DNA from: Rhynchopus sp. YZ270_cl-10
Taxonomy: Eukaryota; Euglenozoa; Diplonemea; Diplonemida; Diplonemidae
Length of the DNA stretch: 64,000 nucleotides
Direction of reading: 5' to 3'
Assembly: GCA_964035575.1 (NCBI GenBank)
Contig: OZ037918.1
Coordinates: 434,001 to 498,000 of the forward strand
A program made the translations under genes and the position numbers. Shown piece after piece: positions 11,201-24,131 of the stretch (positions within the stretch are counted from its first letter, which is position 1; each line of letters opens with the position of its first letter). A model generated the notes under the pieces. That model did no database searches. It saw only the letters and a list, made by a program, of their open reading frames with translations, and was not told the origin of the DNA.

Positions 11201-14200
11201 CCACACAGGTCTGGCCCGCAGCACGGCACGCCATCTGCTCGCATGTGGCGCACGCCGTGTCACACTCGTTCAGCATGCACACAGCCTCCTTCTGCTGTCC
11301 AGAACCAGACGACGGCGCCGAGCACACACACTCCCAGTTGCCCAGCGCAGTCTTGTTTGTGTCGACACACTGCTGCACCGGCGTCGCCTGCTCGCAGATG
11401 TACCTGTTGTCAACACACTCGTCCACCTCGCACACGGCCACGCCCTGCTTCTGCACCGACGACGACGGGGGCGGGCACACGCACTCCCAGGTGTTCAGCG
11501 TCATCACGTCCGGGTCCACACACGTCTGCTGTTCCTTCTTGCACTTGTCGCCGTGGATCAGGCACTCGTCCGTCGTGCAGGTTGCCACAGCGTTCGTCTT
11601 CGTCCCCTGCTTCGGCTTCACGCACACACAGTCAAAGTCGTTCAGGGTGTCGAGGTGCGAGTCGTGGCACACCTGTCCCTCCTGCGCACAGATGTGTCCG
11701 GCGGGCAGAGTCGCCCCGTTGATCGCATCGACACACTCGTCCACCCCGCACACAGCCGGGCCGTTCTTCGACGTGATGAAGGACAGCGGCGGCGGGCACA
11801 CGCACTCCCAGTCTCCCGTCTGCCACTCCCCCTGGTTCGTGTCCACGCACGTCTGCCCGTCTGCCTCGCACACGTTCCCGCCTCCCTTGTTTGCGCACGT
11901 GTCGCACTCCGTCGAACACTCGTCAACAATGCACACCGGCACAGCCCCCAGCATCTGGTACGAGGACCCGACCTTGCACTTGCAGTACCAGTTGCTCGCA
12001 ACACCGTGGTCGGGGTCAACGCACTCCTGCGACACCTCCGCGCACACGTTCCCCTTCCCGCTGTCGGCACACGTCACGCACTTTGCCGTGCACTCGTTCA
12101 GGGTGCACGAGGCCGCAGGGCCCTGTGGGGCAGATCCCGAGGCAGGTGGGGGGCAGTGGCACTCCCAGTTCCCTGTCGTCTTCAGGTCAGGGTCAACACA
12201 CACCTGCTGTGCGTCCGTGCACACAGCCCCGTTTGCAGTGCACTCGTCGAACGTGCACGAGGGCACAGCACCACCGGTCCGTGCGTTTGTCGACGGAGGC
12301 GGGCACTTGCACAGCCAGTCCGACACGTGCAGCGGGTGGGTGCTTGCGTCCTCGCAGATCTGGCCAACCTTCGAGCACTCGTCCTTCTCGCACGTACCGC
12401 ACTCGGCAACGCACTCGTCCAGAATACACACAGCAGCCGCACCCACGAGGGAGAGACCTGTCGACGGGGCAACGCACTTGCACATCCAGTCGTTGCTCTT
12501 CGTCGTGTCCGGGTCCTCGCATTCCTGTCCGTGCAGTGTGCACAGGTCCTTCTCGCACGACGCACAGGTTGCGACACACTCGTCAAGCGTGCAGACTGCA
12601 ACACCCCCCACCACCGCCGTCCCCGTGTACGGGGCAATGCACCCGCACTGGTAGTCCGTGCCCGACTTCTTCTCGCAGTGCTGCCCGGCGGCGGCACACA
12701 CCTTGTCCCCACCGTCCTTGCACACATCAACGGGGGTGCAGAAAGCAGGCTTCTGCTGGCCGGGGTTCCCCGTGTCGGGCGCAATGCACTCGCACACCCA
12801 GTTCCCCAGAACTGTCGTGTCCGGGTCAGTGCAGGTCTGTCCGCTCGTGACGCACACCTCACCCTTCTGCTTGCACTCGTCCTCCTCACACAACGCAGCA
12901 CCACCCACCTGCGACCCAGTCGCCGGCGCAACGCACTCGCAGTACCAGTCGTTGCTGTTCAGCTGGTCAGGGTCCACACACAGCTGGCCCTGCGTACACT
13001 TCACACCGTTCACCTCGCACTCGTCCTCCTCGCACTTGGCAATGTTTGCCACGGCAGTTGTGTGCGACGGTGCCTTGCACTTGCACATCCAGTCGTTCGT
13101 CGAAGAGACGTCCTTGTCCGGGTCCTCGCACGTCTGCCCAGCAGACTCACAGAGGTTTCCCTTTCCGTCCTTGTCAGCGCACGTCGTGCACACGACCACG
13201 CACTCGTCCAGCACGCACTTCGCCACAGGTCCTCCAATGTTCGTCCCCAGGCTTGGCGGCGGGCACTTGCACACCCAGTCGTTCAGGGAGTCGGTCTTCG
13301 GCGACGGGTCCTCGCACTCCTGCCCCACAACCGAGCACACATCGGTCCCGTTGTCTGTCGCGCACGACGGGCAGATCTCGACACACTCGTCCAGCGGGCA
13401 CACAGCAGCGCCGGCCACCTGTGTGGTCTTCGCCCCTGTCGTGCACTCGCACATCCAGTCGTCCTTCTTGGTCGTGTCGGGGTCGATGCACTTCTGGTTC
13501 TGTGCGTGGCACACAGCCCCGTGCTCACTGCACTCGTCCTCAGCACAGATCGCAATCGCCTGCTGGCCGGGCGTCCCTGTCATCGGCGGCACACACTTGC
13601 ACATCCAGTCGTCTGTGGTGAGCAGATCGGGCTCCACGCAGAGCTGCCCCGCGTCCGTGCACACGTTGTTCTGTGCACTCGGCACCCCTGCAATTGGGTC
13701 GCGCACCGCAGCCACGCCACCATCCTGCGGCAGGGTCCCTGCGGCAGAGCAGGTCTGGCGCTTCGCTGTGCACACACCTCCCTTGTTGGTGTTGTAGTCG
13801 TTGACCGCCAGGTAGCACCAGTCACCAACCGGGTCCGACTGGGGGTTGCAGCATCCCGACGCACACGGCTCCGTGGACCCGGGACCCGGCGGCATTGTCA
13901 GCACGTTCCCGTTCCCGTCCTTGAAAGTCGCCGTCCAGTCACACGCGCAGAGGCACCCTTCCTGCGTGTAGCGCGGCTTGTGCTTGCACGTCACCGCCGA
14001 TGAGAGCTCAAGGCACTCGTCCTTCCCGTCCACGCACACTGCCACAGCCGACGTGACTGCAGACTTTGTGCTCGTCTTGCACGTGCACGTCCAGTCGTTC
14101 AGACTCGACGCCGTTGTCACAGGGTCGTGGCAGACCTGGTCCGCGCCCTCGCACACACCCTTCGCCGGGGACGCAGCTGTGTGCGAACACGACGGGCACA

Positions 14201-17200
14201 CAGCCACACACTCGTCCAGCGTGCACGGCACTGCAGGCCCGGTCTTCTGCGAACCAGTGCTCGGCGGCGGGCAGTGGCACTTCCAGTCATCATTCGTCGT
14301 CGCGCTCGGGTCCACACAGACCTGGCCTGCGTCCTCACACTTCTTCTTGTTCTCCTCCACACTGCACTCATCTGCCTCACACACCGCAACCCCAGCCACC
14401 ATCACCGTTGTCGACGGCGGCGGGCACTGGCACTCCCAGTCGTCGTTCTTGGTCAGGTCCTTGTCCACGCACGCCTGGCCCGCCTTCACGCAAATCTCCT
14501 GGTTCGACCTGCACTCGTCCTCTGTGCAGTCTGCCTTGTCCGTCCACTTGCGCCCCACCTTCGGGTCCACGCACACGCACTCCCAGTCCGACAGGTTCCG
14601 GATGTTGTGCTCCACACAGGTCTGCCCGGCACCGTCGCACACGTTGCCGCTTCCGTCGTCCTTGTCCGCACACGTCGGGCACTTCTCCTGGCACTCGTCA
14701 AGCGTGCACTCTGCGGGTGCTGTCGTCATCACCCCGGTGTACGGCTTCACGCACTTGCAGCGCCAGTCGTTCAGGTGGTTCGGGTCAGTGTTCAGGTCCT
14801 CACACTCCTGGGGCGGGCCAGTAGCGCTGGTGCACACGTTGCCCTTTCCGTCGTCCTTGTCCGCACACGTTGGGCACTTCTCCACACACTCGTCCAGCTT
14901 GCACTCGGCAGCCCCGTTCTGCCCGGGCGTCACGGTTGTTGCTGGCGGGATGCATTTGCACTCAAACTGCTGGTCGAGGGGAGCACCGGGGTCGCATGAC
15001 TGTCCAGCAGCGTGGCACGTCGCCCCGTTCTTGTCGCAGTCACCCTCGGGGTCCTTGCAGATCGCAGGTGCCCCCGTTGTTGTTGCCCCCGTCTGCGGCG
15101 GAATGCACTCACACGCCCACGTCCCCGTTTTGTCCTTGTCGGTGTCAACACATGTCTGCCCCTGCGCCTTGCACACCACGTCGCTATCTGTGCACTCGTC
15201 GAACGTGCAGTCCGCAAGCCCCATCGGCTTCGCAATGTGGCTCAGCGGCGGCGGGCACATGCACTCCCACGTCATCAGCGCAGACTGGTCTGCATCACGG
15301 CACACCTGCCCCTTGGCAGCGCAGACGTCATTCCCTCCGGCGTCCACGCACTCGTCCACCGGCACCGGCGGAGGCACAGCCGTTGGCGGTGCCGATGTCG
15401 CTGGTGCGTCCGTCGGCGGCGAAGGTGTCTTCGGTGCCTCCGTTGGCGGGGCAGGTGTCGGGGGCAGGGGTGTTGCCGGCGCAGATGTCGCCGGTGCGTC
15501 TGTCGGCGGCGCCTGTGTGGGCGGCGCATCCGTGTCGGGCACTGGGGTCAGAGGTGTGAGCTTGCACTCGTCATTGCCCCAGTAGCACTGCGGGTTCAGA
15601 TCGCAGTCCCCCTTAATGCACAGCGGGTAGCAGATCGAGTCCTCGCATGCCGACGACGCGGTGTTGTAGGTGCACGCATCGTCCCCAGCACACGTCGTAG
15701 CGTTCAGGTCTGCACACTTCTTCGGCTCAATTGCAACCTTGAGTCCGAACTTGCTGTTCGGGTCACAGAAGGTGTTCAGCACAGAGTCTGGGATCTCGTC
15801 CAGCATCAGGTTCATGAAGTGCTCCTCCTGCGGCTCGCTCACAAGCGGCTTCAGCTTGATCTCTGCGTTGTCGTCCTGGAAGGTGTGCTGGTCAAAGCGA
15901 CGCATCACGATACCAAACACAGTCACGTCCTCGGCATGCAGCTTCTGCTGGGCCTCCTCAAGAATGCCGGGGTACGTCGGCTTCCACCTCCTGTCGACAC
16001 AGAGGCCCCCGCCGCACCTGTTCTGCGACGAGCAGCACGCGTCCCCGTCAATGTCGGTGATACCTCCGTCTGCAATCAGGATCACAACGTGTGTACGCTC
16101 GGGCGGGCTGTTTGCCGGGAGGAAGGTGTGGTCGGCCACGTCCAGCAGAGCGTCGTGCAGGTACGTCCACTGTGCCTGGTAGTTGGCCTCGTGCCAGTCA
16201 ATGTCTCCGTGCAGCTCCGACCTCATACCGGACAGAAGACCGTTCGTGCATGCTCCAATGGCACAGTTGGTCGGGTGGTCCTCAGCAGGAGTTGCCTCCG
16301 CCTTCGAGAACTGGATGAAGGTGATACGGAACGCACCGGTGTTGGTCTTCGCACCTCCTCCCACGGTGTGGTCGTCCCCCGTCAGCGGCACAGTCTTCAT
16401 CCAGTCACGCAGAATCTCCATCAGCCCGTAGAATCCGTGTGCGTGGCGTCCGAACGACCTGCGCATCGAACCAGATCCGTCCAGCACGAACGCAATGTCC
16501 AGGTCGGGGCACTTCTCGTACCTCTTGTCCTCACAGTAGCCAGGGGCTCCGTGGTGCCACACGCAGTCCGGGTCGTCCTGGCACGGGCAGCGCGTGTCGT
16601 GCTTTTCGCATGTCTTTGGCTCACACACATCCTTGTCAGTCCACATGCACTTGTCGTTCTTGTCACAGTCCGGCTGGTTTCCAATCGGCGCACACTCCGT
16701 CTGTTCGCACACCGGGTCCGGGGTGGCGGCGACGTTCCAGTGGCACTTGGTGTTGTGGTCGCACTCCTCCTCCTTCGTGAGCTTCTGGCACTCGTCCGTG
16801 GGCACACACTTCGGGTTGGCAGCAGCGTCCCACTTGCAGTCCGTGTCCGCATCGCAGTCCGGCTGGAGTGCGTGGTTGCACGGCACAGGGCTGCACATGG
16901 CGACCAGGTTCGAGGGCGACGTGGTGGCATCCACCGGGTCAGGTCCGGTCCACACACAGCCGTCCTCCTTCTCGCACGTCGTCTTCGAGATCTGCAGACA
17001 CTTCTTCACCTCACACACAGGCATCTTGGTTGCGTCGTGGTGGCACACGTCCAGCTTGCAGAAGTCCGGGTCTGCGTTGGGTGCGTCACACGGACTAGGC
17101 ATCGTGACAGACACAGCCAGGCAGTCGGGCTCTGCTGTGGGCGGGATGCACGGGTTGTCAATGCACGCGTCCGCCCAGATCGGGTCCCACAGACAGGTGT

Positions 17201-20200
17201 CGTCGTTCTGGCACGCAGTCTGGTCCTTCCCAACACAGCCAGTGGGCACGTCAATGCACTCGTCGTTCTGCCAGTCGCATGCAGGGGTCATCTTGCAGGT
17301 CGTCTCGTCACACTTCGGGTAGCACACAGAGTCCTTGCAGGTGGTGTCCCACATGCACGACTTGTCAGCAACGCAGAGGGCCTGCTCCAGGTTCGTGTCA
17401 CAGCCAATCTTGACTTGCGTCACCACCTTCCCAAACTTGCTGTTCGCGTCACAGAAGGTGTTCAGCACAGAGTCTGGGATCTCGTCCAGCATCAGGTTCA
17501 TGAAGTGGTCGTACGTGGGCTCGCTCACAAGTGGTGTCAGCTTCGTCTCTGCGTTGTCGTCCTGGAAGGTGTGCTGGTCAAAGCGACGCATCACGATACC
17601 AAACACAGTCACGTCCTCGTCACGCAGCTTCTGCTGGGCGTCGCTGAGGATGCCGGGGTACGAGGCCTTCCATTTCCTGTCGACACAGAGGTTCCCGCCG
17701 CACCTGTTCTGCGACGAGCAGCACGCGTCCCCGTCAATGTCGGTGATACCTCCGTCCGCAATGATGATCACAACGTGCTCTCTCCACGACGGGCTGTTTG
17801 CCGGGAGGAAGGTGTTGTCGGCCACGTCCTTGAGAGCGTCGTGCAGGTACGTCCACTGGCCCTGGTAGTTGGCCTCGTGCCAGTCAATGTCTCCGTGCAG
17901 CTCCGACCTCATACCGGACAGAAGACCGTTCGTGCACGCCCCAATGGCGCAGTTGGTCGGGTGGTCGTCAGCAGCAGTTGCCTCCGCCTTCGAGAACTGG
18001 ATGAAGGTGATACGGAAACCCTTGTCGCGGGCTGCGTTCGCACCCACGGTGTGGTCGTCCCCCGTCAGCGGCACGGTGTTCATCCAGTCACGCAGAATCT
18101 CCATCAGCCCGTAGAATCCGTGTGCGTGGCGTCCGAACGACCTGCGCATCGAACCAGATCCGTCCAGCACGAACGCAATGTCCAGGTCGGGGCATGTGTT
18201 GAAGTTCGGGTCAGTGCAGTAGGCCCCGTTCGTGGTGTGGTGCCACACGCAGTCCGGGTCCGCGTCACAGGGGCAGTGGTCTGTGTGCTTGTCGCAGGTC
18301 TTCGGCACACACACATCCTTGTCAGTCCACATGCACTTGTCGTTCTTGTCACAGTCCGGCTGGTTTCCAATCGGCGCACACACCGTCTGTTCGCACACCG
18401 GGTCCGGGGTGGCGGCGACGTTCCAGTGGCACTTGGTGTTGTGGTCGCACTCCTCCTCCTTCGTGAGCTTCTGGCACTCGTCCGTGGGCACACACTTCGG
18501 GTTGGCAGCAGCGTCCCACTTGCAGTCCGTGTCCGCATCGCAGTCCGGCTGGAGTGCGTGGTTGCACGGCACAGGACTGCACATGTCGACCAGGGTCGAG
18601 GGCGACGTGGTGGCATCCACCGGGTCAGGTCCGTTCCACACACAGCCGTCCTCCTTCTCGCACGTCGTCTTCGAGATCTGCAGACACTTCTTCACCTCAC
18701 ACACAGGCATCTTGGTTGCGTCGTGGTGGCACACGTCCAGGATGCAGAAGTCCGGGTCTGCGTTGGGTGCGTCACACGGACTAGGCATCGTGACAGACAC
18801 AGCCAGGCAGTCGGGCTCTGCTGTGGGCGGGATGCACGGGTTGTCAATGCACGCGTCCGCCCAGATCGGGTCCCACAGACAGGTGTCGTCGTTCTGGCAC
18901 GCAGTCTGGTCCTTCCCAACACAGCCAGTGGGCACGTCAATGCACTCGTCGTTCTGCCAGTCGCATGCAGGGGTCATCTTGCAGGTCGTCTCGTCACACT
19001 TCGGGTAGCACACAGAGTCCTTGCAGGTGGTGTCCCACATGCACGACTTGTCAGCAACGCAGAGGGCCTGCTCCAGGTTCGTGTCACAGCCTGTCGGTTT
19101 TGCCACGTTCTGTCCGAACTTGCTGTTCGCGTCACAGAAGGTGTTCAGCACAGAGTCTGGGATCTCGTCCAGCATCAGGTTCATGAAGTGGGTGTCGGTG
19201 GGTGTGCTCACAAGCGGCTTCAGCTTGATCTCTGCGTTGTCGTCCTGGAAGGTGTGGTAGTCAAAGCGACGCATCACGATACCAAACACAGTCACGTCCT
19301 CGGAGCGCAGCTTTGTCTGTGCCGCGGTAAGGATGCCGGGGTACGAGGGATCGAAGTTCCTGTCGATACAGAGGTTGTTGCCACACCTGTCGGCACAGCA
19401 CGCGTCCCCGTCAATGTCGGTGATACCTCCGTCCGCAATGATGATCACAACGTGCTCTCTCCACGACGGGCTGTTTGCCGGGAGGAAGGTGTTGTCGGCC
19501 ACGTCCTTGAGAGCGTCGTGCAGGTACGTCCACTGGCCCTGGTAGTTGGCCTCGTGCCAGTCAATGTCTCCGTGCAGCTCCGACCTCATACCGGACAGAA
19601 GACCGTTCGTGCACGCCCCAATGGCGCAGTTGGTCGGGTGGTCGTCAGCAGCCTTTGCCTCCGCCTTCGAGAACTGGATGAAGGTGATACGGAAACCCTT
19701 GTCGCGGGCTGCGTTCGCACCCACGGTGTGGTCGTCCCCCGTCAGCGGCACAGTCTTCATCCAGTCACGCAGAATCTCCATCAGCCCGTAGAATCCGTGT
19801 GCGTGGCGTCCGAACGACCTGCGCATCGAACCAGATCCGTCCAGCACGAACGCAATGTCCAGGTCGGGGCATGTGTTGAAGTTCGGGTCAGTGCAGAAGC
19901 CCCCGTTCGCAGTGTGGTGCCACACGCAGTCCGGGTCCGCGTCACAGGGGCAGTGGTCTGTGTGCTTGTCGCAGGTCTTCGGCACACACACATCCTTGTC
20001 AGTCCACATGCACTTGTCGTTCTTGTCACAGTCCGGCTGGTTCCCAATCGGCGCACACTCAGTCAGTTCGCACACCGGGTCCGGGGTGGCGGCGACGTTC
20101 CAGTGGCACTTGGTGTTCTTGTCACAGTCCTCCTCCAGGGTGAGTGCCTTGCACTCGTCCGTGGGCACACACTTCGGGTTGGCAGCAGCGTCCCACTTGC

Positions 20201-22355
20201 AGTCCGTGTCCGCATCGCAGTCCGGCTGGAGTGTGTGGCTGCACGGCACAGGGGTGCACATGTGCACCTTGTCCGAGGGCGATACGGAGGCATCCACCGG
20301 GTCAGGTCCGTTCCACACACAGCCGTCCTCCTGCTCGCACGTCGTCTTCGAGATCTGCAGACACTTCTTCACCTCGCAGTCCGGCCCCACTGACGTGTGG
20401 TCACACACCTCAAGGGTACAGAAGTCCACGTTTGTGTTTGTGGTGTCGCACGGTGCGGGCATCGTCACACTTGTCGCCACACACGTGTCGTGGTTCGCGT
20501 CGTGTGGCACACACGGGTTGTCAATGCAGTTGGTAGCCCAGATCGGGTCCCACAGACAGGTGTCGTCGTTCTTGCACGCAGTCTCGTCCTTCGCCGTGCA
20601 CCCTGTTGTCAGGTCGCACCTGTCTGCACCAGCGTTCCAGGTGCACAGAGGGTTCGTGTCACACTTAACCTCGGTGCACAGCTTGTAGCACACGGACTCC
20701 ACGCAGCCGGACTTTGCGTCGTCCCACACACACGAAACCTGGCTCTCGCAGTCGGCTCTCACCCCCTTCGCCCCACACCCAAGAGGCGTCGTCGAACCCA
20801 CCACCTTCTGCCCAAACTTGCTGTTCGGGTCACAGAAGGTGTTCAGCACAGAGTCTGGGATCTCGTCCAGCATCAGGTTCATGAAGTGCTCCTCCACCGG
20901 CTCGCTCACAAGCGGCTTCAGCTTCGTCTCTGCGTTGTCGTCCTGGAAGGTGTGGTAGTCAAAGCGACGCATCACGATACCAAACACAGTCACGTCCTCG
21001 GTGCGCAGCTTTGCCTGTGCCGCGTCAAGGATGCCGGGGTACGAGGGCTTCCAGTTCCTGTCGACACAGAGGTTCCCGCCGCACCTGTCGGCACAGCACG
21101 CGTCCCCGTCAATGTCGGTGATACCTCCGTCTGCAATCAGGATCACAACGTGCTGGCGCTCGGGCGGGCTGTTTGCCGGAAGGAAGGTGTTGTCGGCCAC
21201 GTCCTTGAGAGCGTCGTGCAGGTACGTCCACTGGCCCTGGTAGTTGGCCTCGTGCCAGTCAATGTCTCCGTGCAGCTCCGACCTCATACCGGACAGAAGA
21301 CCGTTCGTGCATGCTCCAATGGCACAGTTGGTCGGGTGGTCGTCAGCAGGAGTTGCCTCCGCCATCGAGAACTGGATGAAGGTAATACGGAACGCACCGG
21401 TGTTGGTCTTCGCACCTCCTCCCGCGGTGTGGTCGTCCCCCGTCAGCGGCACAGTGTTCATCCAGTCACGCAGAATCTCCATCAGCCCGTAGAATCCGTG
21501 TGCGTGGCGTCCGAACGACCTGCGCATCGAACCAGATCCGTCCAGCACGAACGCAATGTCCAGGTCGGGGCACGCGCTGAACTTCGGGTCGGCGCAGTAA
21601 GAAGGGGGCCCAGCGTGCCATGTACAGTCAGAGTCCTCCGAGCAGCCACACTGGCTTACTGGGTCGTTGTACTTGTCGCACGTCTTCGCCACACAGGCGG
21701 ACTGTCCACTGCGGGTTGTCCACATGCAGGTCGATTGTGTGTCGCAGACACCCTCGTCGGTGTGCTCCCCGCAGGTGGTCTCCCCACACACACCAGTCGC
21801 CTGCGACACGTCCCAGTGGCACTTCAGGTCGTGGTCGCATTCTGCCTCGTCCTGGTGCTCCCCGCAGAGTGTGCGCACACAAGCACCAGTCCACTTGCAT
21901 CCCCCACGCGCATCACAGTCTGTCTGCCCCAGAGGTCCGCAGTCGTCTGCCTTGCAGTGCTTCACCTGGTCGGCAGGCGCCTGCGTCAGTGCATCAACCC
22001 CGTTCGGCACAGACCACGTGCACGTTCCAGTGCAGGTCGCACTCGTTGACATCAGACACTCCTGAACCTTGCAGGGCTGGGGAGCAGACACGTCGAACGC
22101 GCACACGGACAGCGTGCAGTACTCCGGGTCGCCCGGCGGCGGGGAGCATGGGAATGGCACCACCTCAGCCACGGCCAGACAGGACTGCTCATTTGGAGCA
22201 GTCCTGCAGGGGTCCTCAACACATCCGAGGCTCGGACCCCAGATCGGGTTCCACTGGCATCCAGCGCCCGCACAGGTCGTCTGTGTTGTCTCGTCGGCAC
22301 AGGCAGCCTGTGCAGTGGCCGCTGCTCCAAGGAGCAGTGCCGCCCGTAACATCAT
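2258..22355 (-). CDS. Giant VWA / EGF-like repeat transmembrane protein, copy 1 (6,499 aa, 4 exons)
   Basis: Exons: 22355-4265, 4025-3687, 3564-3344 and 3106-2258 (sum 19,500 bp). The three introns have GTATGG or GTATGT donors and CACAG acceptors, and splicing restores the repeat pattern across each junction. The start at 22355 gives a signal peptide (residues 1 to about 18, MMLRAALLLGAAATAQA) and lies 16 bases after a splice acceptor. Order: Cys-rich CxW modules (18-261); four VWA domains near 262-508, 829-1070, 1389-1630 and 1949-2195, each with MIDAS DGSGS, the Thr of QWTYLHDAL and the Asp of ADGGITD; a Pro/Thr/Ala-rich linker (about 2268-2336); about 70 six-cysteine EGF-like repeats starting DEC with a W-x-C-x-C core; a Leu/Cys-rich transmembrane helix (about 6412-6436); and an acidic tail ending DDDI. 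Likely a calcium-dependent adhesin or matrix receptor; the function is inferred. Confidence 0.88.
3107..3343 (-). other. Intron 3 of giant gene copy 1 (237 bp)
   Basis: Donor GTATGG, acceptor CACAACACAG, phase 0. Removal joins ...CSNNGQM to CVDTDKTATDNW, completing a repeat. It contains a GGTT tract (3268-3300) and a GTGGTT-like tract (3110-3152) on the plus strand. Counterpart in copy 2: 25557-25793. Confidence 0.85.
3565..3686 (-). other. Intron 2 of giant gene copy 1 (122 bp)
   Basis: Donor GTATGT, acceptor CCTCACACAG. Removal joins ...RATC to VVDECAIAANNAVC, the standard start of an EGF-like repeat. Counterpart in copy 2: 26015-26136. Confidence 0.85.
4026..4264 (-). other. Intron 1 of giant gene copy 1 (239 bp)
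   Basis: Donor GTATGG, acceptor CCCGCACAG. Contains a GGAAGGGA tract (plus strand, about 4057-4101) and a short GGCAGT repeat (4107-4140). Splicing joins ACA TGC A to CT GGA ACC, restoring the 'ATCTxxxEC' pattern seen between neighbouring EGF-like repeats. Confidence 0.85.
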
Positions 22356-22370
22356 ATTCGGGTTGCTGAC

Positions 22371-22400
22371 CCTAAGAACACAGAGGAAAAGGAAAAATAA
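22371..22400 (-). promoter_or_regulatory. Predicted trans-splice acceptor of giant gene copy 1
   Basis: On the minus strand a T/C-rich tract (TTTTCCTCTGTGTTCTTAG) ends in AG at 22373-22372, 16 bases before the ATG. There is no upstream exon, and the preceding run of T and C is typical of a spliced-leader acceptor. It also explains why the in-frame ATG at 22466, which lies upstream of the tract, is not the start. Confidence 0.65.
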
Positions 22401-23249
22401 AACGAAGGGGGGTGGCTCGAAGAAAAAAAAAAAATGGGGGGGGTGGGGGGTGGGTCTCTCCCGCAAGTGTGCGGAAGGGTTGTGTTCTTGCTGTGTACGT
22501 CTGAAGGTTTGGTTTGAGGGTTGAGTTTGGGCTTGGGATTAGGGACAGTTGATGGGTAATGATGCAGGGTGGAGGGGGTTTCTTTTTGTTTTTTGAGTCG
22601 ATAGCAGAAAATAAAAAGACACAACAGAACAAAACCACTGTTTCCTGCGTTCAGGGTGGGAGAGTGGAGGTGGGGGGCCTGAAGCTAACAAAAAGCGTGA
22701 ATTTTGACACATGAAACTTTTCGCTAAGGTCAAAAAAGTTTACTACAAATGTCGTTCCCCACTTTAAACATGTCCCGTGCAATGCTATACCCCAGACAGA
22801 GCAAAACTAAAAACATATAAACGCACATAGACAACTATCAAAACGAACCTGCTGCCAAAAATTTATACGAACTGTCTGGAGACAGACAAAGGCTGCGGGG
22901 AAATGTAGGGAACAAATCAAAGATTATTTTTAAAAAAAAAACCCTGTGTGGCAAACGGGGAGGTGACCTCCGTAAAACGGCAACCCGCACGTCCTAGATG
23001 TGAAAAACGGCACCAGCTGGGACACGGTCCCGGGTTTACTCTGGATAGAACAAAAAAGAGCGGCCACACTGCCTCGGCAGCGCTAAAGAGACGAGAGTGA
23101 ATACCAAGTAAAAATAAAAAAAAAAAAAAAAAAAAAAAAGGTTGGAAAGATGAACATAGGCCTTTTGTGCCTAGTCGCCTTAAACTTTTTTTGAGCCGAG
23201 GGGAAAACAATAATTCGTGTGTTTTTTTTTTTTTTTTTTTTTTTTTTTT

Positions 23250-23310
23250 GATAAATTGTTGGAGTAGTGCAGTTGCCTCGGTAGTGTTGCCACAGTTGTG
23301 CAAGCTCCAC
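23250..23310 (-). repeat. SINE-like core, unit 2 copy a
   Basis: Exact counterpart of 800-860 in the second tandem unit. Confidence 0.5.
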
Positions 23311-24131
23311 TTTTTTTATATTTATAAATTGCTGTTGTACTGAACTGAAGGAACCACATTCCTATTGGTCGAGCATTCCTTTCTGATATTTAATTTTGAG
23401 AATGGGGAAGGGCATAAAAAGTTGGAGGGAATAAAAAAAGAGGCTTTGAAAGGGACTAAACCTGACACATGCCCTGTGTGAACAAATACGCACACCTTTT
23501 CAAAAATGCAGCGAAGTGAGTGCAGATGGAATGTGGCGATACAATATAAAAAAAAGAAAAGTTTATAAGATGATCCTAAGCCTCTCGTGCTTAGTCACCT
23601 TTAAAAAATAGGATAGAACAAAATAATTCCAATAAAAACCCTGGCAAACGAGAACGGAGTACGCAAAGTGTATGGGTTCAAACACCATCACGGAACTTTC
23701 TCGTTCCCAGGTTTCTTAAAGTTGGGGTTGCAAACACGGGCACTTATGTGTATTTTCTTTTTTCCCGTTCGTGTGAGCAAACGGGTGGAAAGGTTCAGTT
23801 TTTTCTTCTTTGAGGAACTGAGATACAGTTCTTGCAAAAATAATTCAAGAATACAAAACAAAGATGGAAAAGAAGGAGAGAAAAAAAACATCGAAGTCAT
23901 TAATAGCCCTCTACAACATTCCCCACGACACCACAAGTTATCAATCCGTTGCCAGTTGCTAACGTGTCATACGGAGTCAGTAAAGCCCCGCTAAATTACA
24001 TGTCTGCACTCATGTGTTGCCGGGGTGGTTGATTTTGTTTTTATTCTCTCTTTTCTTTTCCCTTTTTTTTTTTTTTTTTTTTTCCTTTTTTTTATGATAT
24101 TCTGCACTTATTCCCGTGCAAATTATAAGGG

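Larger units (their letters stand above)
1..22450. repeat. Tandem unit 1 (about 22.45 kb)
   Basis: Bases 1-22450 recur as 22451-44940 in direct orientation. The unit holds one giant gene and about 2.25 kb of its downstream flank. From the bases and translations I compared, the copies differ at 14282 (t against c), 16948 (g against t), 17055-17056 (ct against ga), and by 40 bp in an intronic 8-bp repeat near 4060-4100. No difference was seen in the AT-rich flank, including its long simple repeats. This near-identity means very recent duplication, continuing gene conversion, or an assembly duplicate; the repeat-length difference argues against a pure artefact. The window opens inside the unit, so further copies may lie to the left. 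Confidence 0.95.

Noticed and set aside
22356-22466. Upstream in-frame ATG at 22466 (and 44956) extending the giant protein by 37 residues
   Set aside because: The extension translates a pyrimidine tract that ends in a splice acceptor, and the ATG at 22355 opens a clean signal peptide.
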